Below are positions 32,758 through 44,594 of a stretch of 64,000 bases of DNA, piece by piece (position 1 is the first letter of the stretch; each line of letters starts with the position of its first letter). The position numbers and the translations under genes are program-made. The notes under the pieces are model-generated. The model saw nothing but the letters and a program-made list of their open reading frames with translations, was not told the origin of the DNA and did no database searches. Source of the stretch: Lasiosphaeria ovina (Eukaryota > Ascomycota > Sordariomycetes > Sordariales > Lasiosphaeriaceae); contig JAULSN010000011.1 in NCBI GenBank assembly GCA_033439765.1, forward strand, positions 186,001 through 250,000, written 5' to 3'.

Positions 32758-33594
32758 ACCTCTTTAGGTGTCTAACGGACGACAGGTTCCCCAACACGGA
32801 CATGATCGCGGACCCGCGCACCAAGGAGTTCTGCGAGAAGGGCGACACGTTCAACGGGTGGATCGGGCCCGACGTGCACTTCCTGTTCAGCACCATCAAG
32901 AACGGCAGCGACTGCTGCTGGGTGCTGACGCACCGCGACGAGCACGACATTGACGAGTCGTGGTCGTTCCCGGGCAAGCTGGAGGACGTCTACAAGGTGC
33001 TCGAGGGCTGGGACCCCGTGTGCCGCGCCATCGTCGAGAAGACGCCCGCGCTCGTCGACTGGAAGCTCGTGTACCGCGACCCGCTGCCCACCTGGGTCAG
33101 CCACCACGCCCGCATCCTGCTGCTCGGCGACGCCGCTCACCCCTTCCTGCCCACCAGCGCCCAGGGCGCCACCCAGGCCATGGAGGACGGCGTCACAATT
33201 GCCGTGTGCCTGCAGCGCGGCGGCCGCGAGAATGTGCCCGCCGCCGTCAAGGCGTACCAGGAGATCCGGTGCGTGGTTTTCTTTCTTCCCTTCCACCCTC
33301 GGACAAAGGTTCGTTCTAACAGATGTGGACAGGTACGACCGCGTGCGCGCCGTGCAAAAGACGGGCGAGACGACGCGCGACCGCTGGCACAAGACCGACT
33401 GGGCCAAGGTCGCCGAGGACCCCGCCAGCATCGCCTTCAAGCGCGAGGACTGGATCCACGACCACGACGCCGAGGGCCACGCCGGCGAGGTCTTTGACGA
33501 CGTGTTCAAGCGCGTCACCACTGGCGCGTCCGACGGGGTGGCGGCGCCGCTGCTGCCTGTCGGCCCGGCGCCTGCTGCTGCTGTTGCTGTTTGA
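32084..33594 (+). CDS. FAD-dependent aromatic monooxygenase (salicylate-hydroxylase-like)
   Basis: A 449-aa protein from exons 32084-32670, 32768-33268 and 33333-33594. Residues 10-30 hold the FAD dinucleotide fold (VVVVGAGFGGLTAAIE). IVIGADGVRSKAR is the DG motif binding FAD and NAD(P)H, and LLLGDAAHPFLPTSAQGATQAMEDG is the second FAD (GD) motif. Group A flavoprotein monooxygenases of this type hydroxylate aromatic rings, often with decarboxylation (salicylate to catechol). Intron 1 contains a long CT repeat and joins VWRAW to CLTDDRFPNTD. It lies tail-to-tail with an aldehyde dehydrogenase and near a dihydroxybenzoate decarboxylase-like gene, which favours an aromatic catabolic role. The exact substrate is not shown by sequence. 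Confidence 0.88.
32687..32755 (+). repeat. (CT)n repeat inside intron 1 of the monooxygenase
   Basis: About 34 CT units fill most of the 97-nt intron, between the donor GTGAGC at 32671 and the acceptor TTTAG at 32767. It acts as an extreme polypyrimidine tract. Confidence 0.95.
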
Positions 33595-33968
33595 TGTGGC
33601 AAGTGTGTTGGGAGTGTTTATGGCTGGGTTGGAGGTCAGGTCAGGGAGGGAGACATGTGGTGGTTGTTGGGTGGCGGTTTTGGCATATGTAGGGAGATTG
33701 TGGTAGAGTTATGAGGATGAGGAGAGCTCGTGTGGTAATTAGAGCGAGATGACGCCACGGATATCGGGGTTTCCAGTTAGCCCCCTTTTCACGAATTTCA
33801 GTGACAGTGTGCATACATACGATTCTTCCCATTTCTCATCTACCTAGGTGCACCACCTACCCAATTATCCCTGATCGTACTTCTGATCTGCCATGCACGT
33901 CTAAGTAGTACGTACCTCTGACAACCAGATTCCATGTATGCAACAACTTCCGTATTATCCCACCACCC
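33595..33968. other. Convergent 3' spacer
   Basis: 374 nt between the monooxygenase and aldehyde dehydrogenase stop codons. No gene was seen. Confidence 0.45.
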
Positions 33969-35567
33969 CTACTCGCTGTCAAGCTGGATAATGACGCTCT
34001 TGGTCTCGAGAAAGTTGCTCATGCTATACAGCAGCCCTTCCCGCCCCTGGCCACTGCCCTTATAGCCACCAAACGGCAGGTCCCGGCCCGTCAGCGGACT
34101 CGTGCAGTTGATGCCCACATACCCACTCTCCAGCGCCTTGGCGACGCGCAGGGCGCGGCTGATGTTGGTCGTGTAGACAGCCGCATACAGCCCAAACTCG
34201 GAGTCGTTGGCCTTGGCGACGGCCTCGGCCTCGGTCTCGAACGTGTTGATGCTCACCACGGGCCCAAACACCTCGTCGCGCAGCAGCCGCGCGTCCTCGG
34301 GCGTGTCGACGAAGACAGTCGGCTCCACAAAGTACCCGCCCGTGCTGTCGAGGGTCCCGCGCCCGCCCAGCGCCAGCGTGCCGCCCGCCCCGCCGGCGAT
34401 GCCGCCCTCGATGTACCCCACGACGCTGCGGTACTGCACCTCGTCGGCCTGCGGGCCGTGGTCCGTGTCGGGCTTCAGCGGGTCGCCGGCGCGCACGGCG
34501 GCGAAGCGCTTGGTAAATGCGGCGACGAACTGGGCCGCTGTGCTCTTCTCCACGTACACGCGCGAGTTGGCCATGCACACCTGGCCGCTGTTGGCCTGGA
34601 TGCTGGCCTGCGTCTGCTGGGCCGCGCGCTCGAGGTCGGCGTCGGCGAACACGATGGCTGGCGACTTGCCGCCGAGCTCGAGGATGACCTTCTTGAGGTT
34701 GGTGCGCGCCGCCTCCTGCTGGATCAGCTTGCCCGTCCGGCTCGACCCCGTGAACGATAGCGCGCGCACGTCGCCGTGCCGCGACAGCACCTGCCCGGCC
34801 GGCGTGCCGTGGCCCGACAGCACGTTGAGCACGCCGGGAGGGAAGCCGGCCTCGCGCGCCAGCTCGGCGATGCGCGCCACCGCCAGCGGCGCCTTCTCGC
34901 TCGTCTTGACCACGACCGTGTTGCCTGTGATGAGGGCTGGCGCCGCCTTGCTGGCGAAGAAGTGCACGGGCGCGTTCCACGGGATGATCAGCGCCACGAC
35001 GCCGTACGGCTGCCGCAGCGTCATGGTGACGTGGCCCGGCGTGTTGACGCTGGCCTGCCCCTGGATCAGCGGCCACGCCTCGGCGTAGAAGTCGAGCTGC
35101 GCGGCGGCCGAGTGCCCGTAGTGGAACCGCGACACGGGCAGCCCCATGGAGATGGCCTCGAGCTGCGCCAGCTCGCTGTTGTGCGCCCGGATCAGTGCCG
35201 CGAGCTTCTTGAGGCACGCCCCGCGCTTGGCCGGGTCTGTTGCCGACCAGGCTGGGAAGGCCGCCTTGGCCGCGGCCACGGCTGCGTTGGTGTCGTCTTC
35301 GCTGGCTTCGGGGACTGCGCGGGTCGGGATTAGAGGGCTGCTGCGTGGTTGGGGGTAAATTTGCCTCGGTACGCACCATTTGCTGAGAGCTCTCGCGTGG
35401 CTGGGTTGTACAAGGGAAACGTCTTCTGGTCGGATGCTTCGACGAGCTATGCAGCGGATAGTCAGATCAAGCTCAGTCTGATAATTAGGTGGGTAGAGCT
35501 AGTATGTTGAGGGCTATACCTCTCCGTTGATGAGCAAGCGCGGCGCCACGGGGACGGTGACCGTCAT
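33969..35567 (-). CDS. NAD(P)-dependent aldehyde dehydrogenase
   Basis: A 487-aa protein. The long ORF is only exon 3 (35314-33969). Two upstream exons, 35567-35520 and 35446-35377, restore the usual N-terminus: MTVTVPVAPRLLINGE, LVEASDQKTFPLYNPAT, then VPEASEDDTNAAVAAAKAAF. Introns are 73 and 62 nt. Family motifs are the IPWNAPVHFFASKAAPAL cofactor segment, SFTGSSRTGK, the catalytic general base in LELGGKSPAIVF (Glu), and the nucleophile in NSGQVCMANSRV (Cys). The closing PFGGYKGSGQGREG is typical. Its closest functional group by context is salicylaldehyde/vanillin-type dehydrogenases, oxidising an aromatic aldehyde to the acid; substrate assignment is inferred. It is divergent from the decarboxylase-like gene. 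Confidence 0.92.
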
Positions 35568-36165
35568 GATGGCGGCTTTGTTGTTGTTTTTGAACAACTG
35601 ACTGCAACAGCTGACTGACGTTGTCTCCCCAAAATGCTGTTTCTTTTGCTAGGATATCACCTCTAGCCGTGTATCCGAGGAGGTTGTGGGGAAGACAGAC
35701 GGACGCTATTTTGTCACCAGGCCCCGTGCATTGTTCTGTCTACTGCAATGTATAGTGCCCCTGTCGCCAGCAAGCAGGCTGAGCAGTCCCGCCGCTGCTC
35801 TATCTAAGCGTGCGGCCTTATAACCATTTTGCCAGCTTCAAGCGGCTGGTATATTGCTGCACCGGCCCACCTGGGCTGCCACATCCACCCCGCCGGCAGT
35901 TGCGTCCATGTCCCCGCAGACGTCCGCGTCCCCGTTCCCCGAGCACGGGAAGCGTCATCCGTCTCGGGCAACGGCAGTGCACAGTTGTTGCAGTTTCGTA
36001 TTTATTGACAAGAGTCTTCAGGGGTCGGGGCGAGAAGCTGAACGATACTCATTTCAGTGTCCTGTGTCATTCTCGTCTTGGTTCGTTGTTTCAGGACACA
36101 TCAATAGACAACTTGACTTATTCACCAACAAGCAAATACCTGCAGCTCGTCACCAACTACCCGCA
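35568..36165. promoter_or_regulatory. Bidirectional promoter, aldehyde dehydrogenase and decarboxylase
   Basis: A 598-nt gap between two start codons facing away from each other. A TATAA-like element (TTATAACC near 35818) faces the decarboxylase. Co-regulation of the pair is plausible but not demonstrated. Confidence 0.45.
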
Positions 36166-37461
36166 ATGGCCAAGGCACCCAAGGGCACCATCGCCATCGA
36201 GGAGGCGGTGCTCAACCCGGACGGCATCGCGTGGATGGCGGAGAGCGCGACGCTGTTCAACCCGGGGCAGGACGCGTCCAAGGCGGGCAGCGCCAACCAC
36301 GGGCACACGCCGCAGCTGCTCGACATCCACGGGGCGCGGCTGGCGCAGATGGACGCGCACGGCGTCGAGTACATGCTGCTCAGCCTGACGTCGCCGGGTG
36401 CGCAGGGCGAGCCGGACCGGACCAAGGCGCGCCGCCTGGCGGCCGACGCCAACGACTGGCTCGCCGCCCAGGTCGCCACCAACCCGGCCCGCTTCGGCGC
36501 CTTCGCCAGCGTGTCCATGCACGACGCCGCCGACGCCGCCGCCGAGGCCCGCCGCGCCGTCCGCGACCTCGGCATGTTCGGCGTCATGCTCAACGACTAC
36601 CAGGTCGTCGCCGAGGGTGGTGATGCTGACGGCAAGAAGTATTATGACGCGCCCGAGTTCCGCCCCTTCTGGCAGGCCGTCGACGAGCTCGGCGTGCCCG
36701 TCTACATGCACCCGCGCTACCCGCCGGCGAAAGATTTGGTCTCGCGCACCCGCTACGGCGACCGCAAGCAGATCCTCGGCGCTGCCGTCCAGTTTCACCT
36801 CGACCTCAGCATGCACCTGTACGCCTTGTGCTCGAGCGGCATCTTTGATCTGTACCCGCGCCTGCAGGTCGTGGCCGGCCACCTGGGAGAGGGGTGAGTC
36901 TCCTTCTGTTGTTTACGTTTTTCACTTCCCCGCGATGCAAGAGGGGAAGAAACCGGCCGCTCGACAGTCATCCGTTTCCCCGAGAATGCTACTGATGCCT
37001 CTGGCCCTGCGGGAACGGTGCAATGTTTGGGATCTTTGGCTTACCTTTGGCGTGACAACACCCTGAACAGGATCCCCTTCAATCTCTGGCGCGCCGACCA
37101 CTGGTACAACAAGCCGGTCAAGAAGGCGACGCGGCCGTCCAAGCACGACTACAGCTACTACTTCACGCACAACATCTCCATCACGACGTCGGGCGACTTT
37201 TCGACGGCGGGGCTCAAGTTCTGCATCGGCGAGATTGGCGTCGACCGGTGTCTGTTTTCCATCGGTACGTGTTGCTCGAGATTATTCCTGTGAGATGCAG
37301 GTCGGTTACCGATAGAGTGCTGACGCTGCAAAGATTACCCCTACGACACCATCGAGGAGGCGCAGGACTGGTGGAAGACGGTCGACCTGCCGGCTGACGA
37401 GAAGGAGGCCGTGGCGAGGGGCAATGCCATCAGGCTGTTCAAGCTGCCTCTGGAGCTGTGA
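36166..37461 (+). CDS. Amidohydrolase-type 2,3-dihydroxybenzoate decarboxylase-like
   Basis: A 349-aa protein from exons 36166-36893, 37071-37264 and 37334-37461, with introns of 177 and 69 nt. The fold is the metal-dependent amidohydrolase barrel of aromatic decarboxylases (2,3-dihydroxybenzoate, gamma-resorcylate, ACMS). Family signatures are IAIEEAV at residues 10-16 (metal-binding Glu), YMHPRYP (metal His), VVAGHLGEGIPFNLWRADHW (His and Glu), THNISITTSGDF, and the metal-binding Asp in LFSIDYPYDTIEEA, which is rebuilt across intron 2. The length matches fungal family members. The expected reaction is decarboxylation of a hydroxybenzoic acid, such as 2,3-dihydroxybenzoate to catechol. Its neighbours fit a catechol-forming cluster. 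Confidence 0.92.
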
Positions 37462-39578
37462 GCTGGTCTGTGACTGACGGTTCTGGGAGTCCTGCCACAT
37501 GTGGACGCGGTGGGGGCTTGTACATATAATATCTGTCTTGGCCCCCCCGCTTATAGCCTGTGCCTGGGCGACCGGGCTCGTCGTATGCAAGACAAGAGTT
37601 CAAGAATCTTACGTGGGATTACGTACATGTCTCTTCCCCGCAAGTGGTGTGAGATCAAGCCAGTCAGACTTTCATTTACTTAAGTGTGGAAACAAGGCCG
37701 TGGCCGGCCAACATCAGTCGTCTCTGATTGTAAAACGCGGTCCATGATTGGTGCAATAAGTTCCCCTCGCACCCTCTCCTTTTTGGTTACCACACCTGTT
37801 GGGTCCCAGGGCAAGCCCGCCCTCCCTTGCAGCGCAATAATTGCGAGCCCGTTCAGTTCTCGGACTTCGGCATGACTTTTTGACTACTCGTGTCCGGCAC
37901 CCATCAGCTCGAGAATTAATGCTCGATTGGTTGATTGGTTGGTTTGGTTGTACAGAAGGGAAGAAATCGTCTGGTGATGTCGTGGACATTAGATGTTTGG
38001 TGCTGAGTAATCGCCCCTTCAAAAGTCCCGAGTAAAATCTTGATTGACTCGAGAATAATACAAAATGCCTTGCTTCACAGTGCCGAACCGCTTTTCAAGG
38101 TCTGCAGCGTGGCGCGGCGGCTCAAATGGACCCGAGACTCCCGGACCGATGGCTGCGGGCCTCGGCCGTCGGGTCACAAACTGAGGGCGGTTGAGTAATC
38201 TTGGCAGAACTCTCTCCCCAGCGTCCAAAATAAACGGGTGTTTACTGTGCAATAGGTTTCCAACACGTTCTAAAAGGTACCCTGTGCGAATCCGAGAGTG
38301 CCCGAGGGCTAGCTGGGCGTTGGTGCCTCCGAGGTGGTGTGCATACTGGCCGACTCAGTGCAGACAGAGGCTGACGGCGGCCGATGTGAGTGGCTGACGG
38401 CGCAGTTAATGCGCAGAAACAGTGCAGTGGTATGTATGTCTTGGGCAGCTATAGGTCCCGTTACTGCCAGGTCGACGCACATGTAATGCATCGAGGGCAA
38501 TAAAGCTGCCTTTTGGGCACACTCCTGCCTCGGCGCCAAGGCCTAAGCTGGAGCTGGAGCTGGATTCCAATATGGTGTCTAACCGTCCCCGCGATAGATG
38601 TGGTGGTTACTCCCGTCCGCCGACGAATGACGGCCAAGCTGACAAGAGGAGAGGAGCACTGACCAAACCCACATCTGCACCTATGCGTGCATCTGCCTGC
38701 GGGCCAATAATACGCCTACGCCTCAAAGGAGTAATAATCCGTCTCTGTCCTTATCGGGATGCCGCCCGCGGCATGTCTTGGATACGCAGTACGCAGGGAG
38801 GGGCAACCGCATTTTCCTGATCCTGGTATATGTACGTTGACCCTGGGTATCTCCATGGACTTGGCAGAGAAATACCTTAATATATTGTCGCTGATATTTT
38901 GTGCCCTATTTGCGGAGTCGGGAGAGCCAGCGAACCCGCCGGCTCTGTAGCTACGACATGGTGCCACTGCGCATTACACCCGCACAAGTGGCTGGTTCGG
39001 CAGTTGTGGCATCTGTTCACCGCGAACCATGTTGCTGGTTGAAAAGCTACTGACACAGTCCTAAGCTGCTGGAGAACCCTTCGACCTAAACATGGCATGA
39101 AAGTACGTGTCGCACGATGCCCGCCCCCTCCCGAGGACGCATCTTAGTGAGCAAACAACAGAGTGGGCTTGGCAACCTGCAAACCCCCTTTTGCCATGTC
39201 ATGTCCTCGATCCCGGTCTACCCAGCCAATCGAACAGTGCGTGCATCCCTGGGATCGAACGGTGAGCAATGAAAGAATAACGAGCTTCCAGTCTGCAGGG
39301 ACATCCATCGGGGTACCTACTGCAGCTCCGCACGAGGTGCTGTGCACACTGTGTGCCGGTAGGGCCATCACATGCACATGTTGCCGCCGGCCCACGCCGG
39401 CCAATACTGCGACAGCAAGCGGGCACGCATTTAAGTACCGCTCAAGCGCCACCCGAGCGGTCGGAACCCTATTCCTATTTGAAGCAGCTTGCTCCCCATG
39501 CTCTGCAGTCCTACCTAGTACCCACGTAGGTCCTTGACGTCTCAAACCATATATTCGTCCCCACGGCACACTGAAACC
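37462..39578. other. Intergenic region, 2.1 kb
   Basis: Between the decarboxylase and the P450. Many short ORFs occur on both strands, none with domain, intron structure or codon bias. No RNA gene was recognised by eye. Confidence 0.5.
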
Positions 39579-41422
39579 ATGTTTGGCTTCTCTCCATTTA
39601 TTGCCGTGCCCGTAGCAGCTGCTGGACTTGTCAGTGCCCCCCATTTTTGTGGCATCCCTTTGACACACCCCCATTGCTAACCTAGCACTGCACCTGGTGA
39701 CACATTCAGGGCGTCCTCGTGGCCGTATACAACCTCTTCTACAACCTCTTCCTGCACCCCCTGCGCGGGTACCCGGGGCCGTGGCTATGGCGAGCATCAC
39801 AAATCCCGTATAACAAAGCGTGGCTGTCGGGGCGGGGCCCGGCGATCCTGACGCGGGTGCACGAGCAGTACGGCGACGTGGTGCGCGTGGCGCCGGACCG
39901 GCTCAGCTACACGCACCCGGAGGCGTGGAACGACATCCGCGGGCACCGCAAGGGCGGCCACGGCGAGAACGGAAAAGACCGCAACTTCTACGTCTACTCG
40001 GTCAACAACATCCTCGGCGCCTCCCGCGAGAACCACTCCCGCTACCGCCGCAGTCTGGCCCATGGCTTCTCCGCAAAGTCCATGCAGGACCAGCAGCCGC
40101 TCATCGCCCAGTACGTCGACCTCTTGTTCACCCGCCTACGCGCGCACACAGCTGCTAGTCCGTCGTTGGCCGACGACAACGAGCACGCCACGGCCGTTGC
40201 CGCCGACGGCAGCGCCATTGTTGATCTGGTGGCCTACTTCAACTTCGCCACGTTCGACATCATCGGGGACCTGGCGTTTGGCGCGCCCTTCGACTGCCTC
40301 GCGAGCGAGCAGTACCACGGCTGGGTCAAGGCCATCTTCCGGTCGGTCGAGCAGTTCGGTATGCTGCTGTCGCTGCGCCGTCACGCCCTGTGGCTGCTCA
40401 AGCTGCTGGTGCGCGCCAAGGTCCTCGGCGGCGGCCAGGCCTGGCAGGCCGCGTACGCGCGCGACCTCGTCCACCGGCGCCTAAAGCTCGAGACGACCCG
40501 CCCGGACTTTGTCGGCGCGCTAGGCGCCGCCGGCGTGCAGGACGATAATGTTGCTAACAACAAGGGGTCCGGCCCCGACAGCAAGCTACGCCCGCTGTCG
40601 GCGACCGAGATCGCCGAGAACATGCGGCTAGTGGTGCTGGCCGGCAGCGAGACCACGGCCACGGCGCTGTCGGCCGCCGCGTACTACGTGGCGACGCTGC
40701 CGGACGTGCAGCGCCGCCTGGCGGCCGAGGTGCGCGCCGCGTTCGCCGCCGAGGCCGACATCGACTTTTTTTCGGTCAACGCCCTGCCCTACATGCTCGC
40801 CGTGCTCAACGAGGCCATGCGCCTGTTCCCGCCCGTACCCACGCCGCTGCCGCGCGACTGCCAGCCAGGTGGTGACACTATCTGCGGGAGATATGTGCCA
40901 GAGGGGGTGAGTTCTGGACCTGCCGGGCCTGTGTTTCTAGTGACTACCTAATTAGGGGCGCTGATTTGGGGGTGCAAAACAGACGGGCCTCGACATCTGG
41001 CCCCAGGCCATGTTCCACAGCTCGCGGAATTTCACGGCGCCAGAGAAGTTCCTCCCAGAGCGCTGGCTCGACGACGACAGCATTGCTTCCTCAGAAGAGA
41101 AGACGGCACACACCGTCAAAGTAAACAAGGACAGACAGCACGCCTTCCAGCCCTTTTCCGTCGGGCCGCGGAACTGTATCGGGAAGAAGTGGAGTCCCCA
41201 TATAAATCATATCTTGCGTTTGGAATGATGCTGACTGTAATGGTGGTACTTAGCCTGGCCTACGTCGAAATGCGCCTGATCCTCGCGCGCCTCATCTGGA
41301 ACTTTGACCTCGCGCTTGCAGACCCTGCCGACGAGAAGCGCTGGCTCGACGCTTGCCGCTCCTTTAATCTCACCATGAAGGGTCCGTTGAAGATCCGCCT
41401 GACACCGGTGAAGAGGTCTTGA
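39579..41422 (+). CDS. Cytochrome P450, isotrichodermin C-15 hydroxylase-like
   Basis: A 540-aa microsomal P450 from exons 39579-39629, 39710-40906, 40983-41188 and 41254-41422. The true start is a 17-codon exon (MFGFSPFIAVPVAAAGL) spliced to GVLVAVYNLFYNLFLHPL, giving the membrane anchor and the LRGYPGP hinge. RYRRSLAHGFSAKSMQDQ is the C-helix region common in this fungal clade, LAGSETTATAL the oxygen-binding I helix, and LNEAMRLFPP the ExxR motif. The heme loop FSVGPRNCIGK is split by the last intron, which joins CIGK to NLAYVEMRL in frame. The substrate is unknown. It lies 2.1 kb from the aromatic catabolism genes and could belong with them or act alone. Confidence 0.92.
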
Positions 41423-41769
41423 GGGTTTGTGTGGCCCGGCTGGCCGCGGATGGGACGGAAAGGGAACATAGCAATGATTCAACCACTCACGGTTTAGAAA
41501 ACTGTTTGCTGGAAGTAGTTGTAATTATGTGACTGCCGTTGGGTTACACAGTACGAAGTAGCTGGGTGTAAAACTGACAGTGTTCTCTCAAGGTTAGGTT
41601 CTTTGTGTGGAGCGGAAGCGGTTGGCTTCAAGGCCTCTTTCGAGCTAAAAATTGCAGTGCACCGCAAAAAGTGAGGCGACCTGCATTGCTGGACGAGGCC
41701 CTTCTATACCCAATCAAGGGCCATTCTCAACTCCTGATTGGCTCATGTTGTATCACACTGCCTGACTTG

Positions 41770-43216
41770 TCAACGATCCATCCCGACCTCAGATGCACTG
41801 CCCCCTTCCCCGCTGGCATCTGCTGGCGACGACACAGCAAACCTGTTAGGAATCTGCAGCAAATCGTAAAACTGCGCTGTCTGTTGGTTCGGATACTCGA
41901 GCGGCTGCTGATTTTGGTCCACCTCCGAGCCTGGACTGTACACGGGTGCGTGGGGCGCGAAGTTGAAGGGGATCTGCAGAAGCTTCTTGTCGACTATGTT
42001 CGCTTTGACCCACCGCCGATGCTTGTCCACCGACGCAGCGGGTACCTTTCTCGCTGTTGACGGCGCCACGACAAGGGTTACGGGGTCTGCAATGTTGAGG
42101 CCCGGGGCGCAGGCCCTCGTGACGGCGAGCCACTCTTCGTCGTAGTGCAGGCTGTATTTTCCAGCCTCGGTGCGGTCTAGGTACGGCGCCGCGTCTGGGC
42201 TGTCTGCGTGCGGAGGGTGGTCGAGGTTTCTGACCTCGAGCCATTGGAAAGTTGGATTTGACCCGACTTTGTCGAGGGCGAGAAACTCTGTCTTGGTGGC
42301 GGTGCTCGCAGGAGGCGTCGGTGGTTTCTTACTTCGCGGAACGCGTGGTAGAACAGCTCTCAGTTTCTCCGGCACATTGTCCAACCGCTGCAGCGCATCC
42401 TCCATTCCGAGCCCATCGTGAAAATTCACCGTGGCAGCAAACCTCGTGTGCATGTGTCCGGAGAACCAGTACGTTGGACGCAGGTGGCTCAACAGCTCCG
42501 CAGCCGGCTTGCTCCCGAGTCTGTCGGCGAGCGCGCTGGCGAAGAAGTGGGGCTTGGTTTTGTAGAAATCATCATGGTCGCCAAACAGCTCGACCCAGGC
42601 GGGCCAGTCGTGGCTGAGGGCGATGTCGACGGGGCTGCGCAGGTGCAGGAGGCGCTGGACGTCGTACTCGCGGACGTGGTAGGCGGATCTGACGCTGTCG
42701 CGGTCGTACGGCAGGCGCTCGCCGTGGGGCTTGCCGTAGCTGCGCGTGTTGTATATGCCCGACACGCCGGCGATGCGCCACGGCCCGTACCGCACGACCC
42801 CGGCCGCGCCCAGGTAGTAGATGTTGGGCGCGAGCCACCCGCCGTGGTACAGCTCGAAGTGGTAGTTGGACGCCTCGTGGTTTCCGCCGATGACGAGGGT
42901 GAGCACCGGTGCCTGCGCGGCGCCGCTGTAGTACTTGTGAAAGTCGCCCAGCTTTCTGTAGTGCTTGGGGACCGACATGCAGTTGAGGTCTAGTTCGTTT
43001 CGGACTGCCTGGAAGTCCCCGCAGATGATGAGAAGATCGAGGTCGATTTGGGCCCACCCCTTTGTTGCACACTCGACCTCAAGCGTGGCGTATATCGTGT
43101 CCAACATGCCATGACCCTAGACGGTTAGCAAATATTTGCGAGGGCGTTGAGGTGACGGTGCAACCTACGCAGCCGACGACGGCGACTTTGAGCCCCGTGT
43201 CTCCAAATGTCACCAT
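41770..43216 (-). CDS. DBR1: RNA lariat debranching enzyme
   Basis: A 464-aa protein from exons 43216-43169 and 43116-41770. The 52-nt intron joins LKVAVVGC to GHGMLDTIYATLE. The metallophosphoesterase motifs are all visible: VVGCGHG, LLIICGDFQAVRN, VIGGNHE, ALSHDWP and WFSGHMHTRF. The first motif has Cys where most phosphoesterases have Asp, as is usual for Dbr1. TKFLALDKV-like text (TEFLALDKVG) and FQWLEVRNLDHP mark the Dbr1-specific C-terminal domain (about 250-400), and the last 50 residues are polar. It cleaves the 2'-5' bond of excised intron lariats in the nucleus. This is a housekeeping gene and the left edge of the accessory island. Confidence 0.95.
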
Positions 43217-43697
43217 TGTTAAGGGCCGTGTAGCTAGCCAGTGTACTGCTGCGGAGAGACAGAGACCCAAGCTGCAAGACGGATCATTCGCATTTTATTC
43301 ATAGCTCGCGGTTGAGTGTCAGTGTCAAGGCCAGTGGGCGGCAAGGGGCTGTGCTTGGTAGGAGTCATCGCCATGACTCACCGCTGACAGGTGTGTGCGA
43401 ATTATGCGAGGCTGAGGCGCTCGGACTAGTTCTTCAGCAGCTTTCAGCTAGCCTGAAAGACGTTAACGAGTCATATTTTTGGGATTTGGATGCTAATACG
43501 TTTTTACTAAACTATTTTGGCCGGGAATGTTGGACAGCCCCGTCTTGACTACCCCCCGGGGGGGGCGCGCCAAATACAAACCCCGCCCAGAAAGAAAACC
43601 TAAAAACAATGCGAGTCTCAAGAGTGTATCCAGTGTCCTCAATAGGTACCCGTAGCCTGACCATTGTCAGGAGAAGACAGGAAGCGCCCGCAGTCGG
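43217..43697. other. Intergenic region
   Basis: Upstream of DBR1; AT-rich from about 43,460, with a GC-only run of G/C near 43,556. No gene was seen. Confidence 0.4.
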
Positions 43698-44594
43698 CTA
43701 AAAGTTTCTTGTCCATCTCCAAAGTTCGGTTGCATCCCTGAGGAACTCAGGCCCATGTAAGAACCCATTCCTGGGTTTCATATCTGATAATCGGTGACGG
43801 AGTGCTAGTAGAATGGACTCGATCTCACGATAATATTCTTGTTTTCTTTCTTTCGGCACTTCGTAATATGCTAGCAGCATATCCTCCAAAACTTTGCGTG
43901 GTCGTGCGATGAGGAGGTTCTGAACTTCGTCGACCGACGAAGTTAGAGAAAACGCTGCCGGTCCTGCGCCAACCTTGTTAGTTCTTAACATTCCTCGAGA
44001 CTCGGATGTGAGGCCTTTGCACACCTCTATCATGCCGTACGCAGATCGGTATGCTGTCTGGATCTCCGCCATGGCCATGGTAATAAAGCATGATCTCGAC
44101 CGGTCGACGTGATGCTACTTTCCTAGTGTCGCATGGAAATGGAAATTTGGGGAAAGGTGATAAAATCTCAAATGAATAATCCTTAATGGGTTCATGTGAC
44201 AATAGCAGTCTTTTGACTACATCAAAAAAAACGTTGATCGGCCATGTGATAACCAGGTCAACCTGCTGGATGGGTGCGCTAGGAGGTACGAATGGGCAGA
44301 AGCGTAACGCGCTGCATCCCGTTACTTGCCACATCAAATACTCAAGCTTCTCCGATTTCTCAAGCTTCTCCGGCTTCTTAGGCCACTTGTTCTCGGAGTA
44401 GACAGCTCGCATGAAATCCTCCAAGAAGTCCATAGCTTTTAAGGGAAATTTTTCTTTCTCCCTTCTATATCTATATTCAAGTTCATCTCTGGAGGGAGGA
44501 TGATTAGGCTCGTGGCTGCCCCTTTGTGTCATTGGCATGTTGGAGGGGGCTTGGTGCGCCGCAGCCGGTCCCAGCGGGCTTCGGTAGCTCATGA
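43698..44594 (-). CDS. Uncharacterised protein, two exons
   Basis: The first frame starts at ATG 44594 (MSYRSPLGPAAAHQAPSNMP) and has a charged helix with repeats, KKPEKLEKSEKLEYL. The second frame, from about 44112 to 43698, reads HHVDRSRSCFITMAMAEIQT, YRSAYGMIEVCKGL and RPRKVLEDMLLAYYEVPKER, ending WRWTRNF. They are in different frames and must be joined by an intron. The likeliest acceptor is AAAGTAG just before 44112, while the donor is not settled (several GT sites between 44190 and 44290). Both frames have ordinary protein composition, but no domain is recognised. Base composition is lower in GC than DBR1, as expected for an accessory gene. Confidence 0.45.

Noticed and set aside
39144..39800. 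218-aa minus-strand ORF upstream of the P450
   Set aside because: It runs into the P450 coding exon and has no family features.
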